Positions 62,996 to 64,000 of a DNA stretch of 64,000 nt are shown piece after piece (the first letter of the stretch is position 1; each line of letters begins with the position of its first letter). The position numbers and the translations under genes were made by a program. The notes below the pieces were generated by a model. It ran no database searches and had not been told where the DNA came from. It was given only the letters and a program-made list of their open reading frames with translations. Origin of the DNA: Psococerastis gibbosa (taxonomy: Eukaryota; Arthropoda; Insecta; Psocodea; Psocidae); NCBI GenBank assembly GCA_963971405.1, contig OZ020486.1:37471419-37535418 (forward strand), given 5' to 3'.

Positions 62996-63059
62996 ATTGT
63001 ACTGTACGTATCTATATACAACCTACATACTACATGTCCCTACATCAATAAGGTCCACC

Positions 63060-63852
63060 CCAACTAACCAAAATGTATTAGCATGAGAGGCGACAGCTTG
63101 GCCATCCATCCATGGAGAATGAAGAAAGAGGCACGCCAGGTCGACAGAACCTTCAAGTCCCGTTCTGCATTCCCCAGTCAGTGCCAGCGAAAATAGGGGC
63201 GTTTTTCATTCTACCAGCCGACCCTCCGAGACCCGTGGATAAATGACCTCCAGTCCCCAACCTCTCTGCCTCTACGCTCCGGTATCGAGCTATTCCCTTC
63301 AAATAGACAAAGCGCAGCATACCGTCTGACGCCGCGACACGCCCTCTACTTAGCTTGCGGACTCACACACGTAGCAAATCGTAGCGCACTGTTAAACGTC
63401 TAACAAACACACAGAACGCAACTATTCAGGCCTCTCATTTTATATTGAGTGTATAATTATCCTTGAATTAGAAGATGGTCCTGCCCATGTTAACGAAATT
63501 GGCAAGCAGGTTTTATAAATAAATTTGAGGAGGATACAGCTGCCAATAAGGCGGCTATGGGCTCGGCTTGTGTTTAGATGCCTCGCCAAGTCGCCAGTTG
63601 CACGTTCCCACAGAAACGCCCTAGCACGTTTTGGCCCAAAAACTAATCAAAACAATCGTTTAAAAGTGTTTCAAGTAGTGTTTTTGGTGTGGTTTGTAAA
63701 TGTGAGTGCATTGAAAACTTGAAATTTGAAAGAGGAACAGATGAGAATACAATTCATAAGAAAATTTGTGGTGTAATGTTGGATTGCAAGTTGCTTATGT
63801 ACGGGTAAACAACATTGTGATATGTGTACATGCAAGTAATACAGACAGCATC
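63060..63852 (+). promoter_or_regulatory. Presumed promoter and 5' leader of the right-edge gene
   Basis: Between 63170 and 63420 the sequence becomes richer in G/C and CpG than its surroundings (cgccgcgacacgccctctac), with no repeat family. It precedes the first ATG of the exon at 63853. No TATA box was clearly seen. Confidence 0.35.
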
Positions 63853-63930
63853 ATGTCTTCGTCGGATTCGAACAGCGACAGCGACTGTAAGGCCAAAATA
63901 GAGCTTCTGAGCCCAGGAGGGAACAACCAG
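63853..63930 (+). CDS. First exon of an unidentified gene
   Basis: ATG at 63853 in context catcatgtctt, followed by 26 codons (MSSSDSNSDSDCKAKIELLS then PGGNNQ) and a donor gtacgt at 63931. Ser/Asp-rich, probably a disordered N-terminus. The rest lies right of the window, so the protein cannot be named. Confidence 0.5.
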
Positions 63931-64000
63931 GTACGTAAACACATTGTTTTAGTAGCCAACCCACCCCCAGCTGAGGTCCCCTCTAAGTCTTTCCCCCCAA

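Overview
This window looks like nuclear DNA of an invertebrate animal, most likely an arthropod. Evidence: a spliced gene with long introns and GT-AG junctions, dense non-coding repeats with A/T and G/C homopolymer runs, a tRNA-type SINE, many MITE-like DNA transposons, decayed non-LTR retrotransposons, and a large virus-like Maverick/Polinton. I cannot name the species.

Host gene 1 (+ strand, about 1.3-43.3 kb): twenty exons encode roughly the last 940 residues of a Piezo mechanosensitive channel, from the region after the beam helix through the anchor, extracellular cap, last transmembrane helix and cytoplasmic C-terminus. The reading frame stays open across successive splice phases, and a stop codon (43208-43210) and AATAAA signal (43327) follow. 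The 5' part lies off the left edge.

Polinton (23307-37483, 14,177 bp): it sits inside one Piezo intron (20291-37724), between two cap-domain exons. It has AG...CT ends, a perfect 6-bp target duplication (tattaa) and about 0.91-0.92 kb terminal inverted repeats (TIRs). Its genes look intact: a small OB-like protein, two overlapping uncharacterised ORFs, an integrase with chromodomain, an uncharacterised protein just upstream of it, an A32/FtsK-type packaging ATPase, a phospholipase-A2-like minor virion protein, an adenain-type cysteine protease, a penton-type minor capsid protein, a 57-residue ORF, a double-jelly-roll major capsid protein, and a 1342-residue protein-primed DNA polymerase B. 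Capsid genes run on +; integrase, ATPase and polymerase run on -. Together they form a complete virus-like module: replication (PolB and TIRs), integration, packaging, maturation and capsid. Unusual points are a SINE present in both TIRs with the same 14-bp target duplication, 155-bp tandem repeats at both tips, a promoter-like block present three times, and a triplicated zinc-binding module at the polymerase N-terminus.

Rest of the window: the Piezo introns and the 43.3-63.8 kb intergenic region are packed with repeats. They include a roughly 0.85-kb family (called Rep-A here, about 12 copies), a second family (Rep-C), a SINE family with Pol III boxes, hAT-like elements with 8-bp duplications, PIF/Harbinger-like foldbacks with TTA/TAA duplications, TA-flanked foldbacks, and decayed LINE reverse-transcriptase fragments. 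At the right edge (63853) a second + strand gene appears to begin with a short serine/aspartate-rich first exon.
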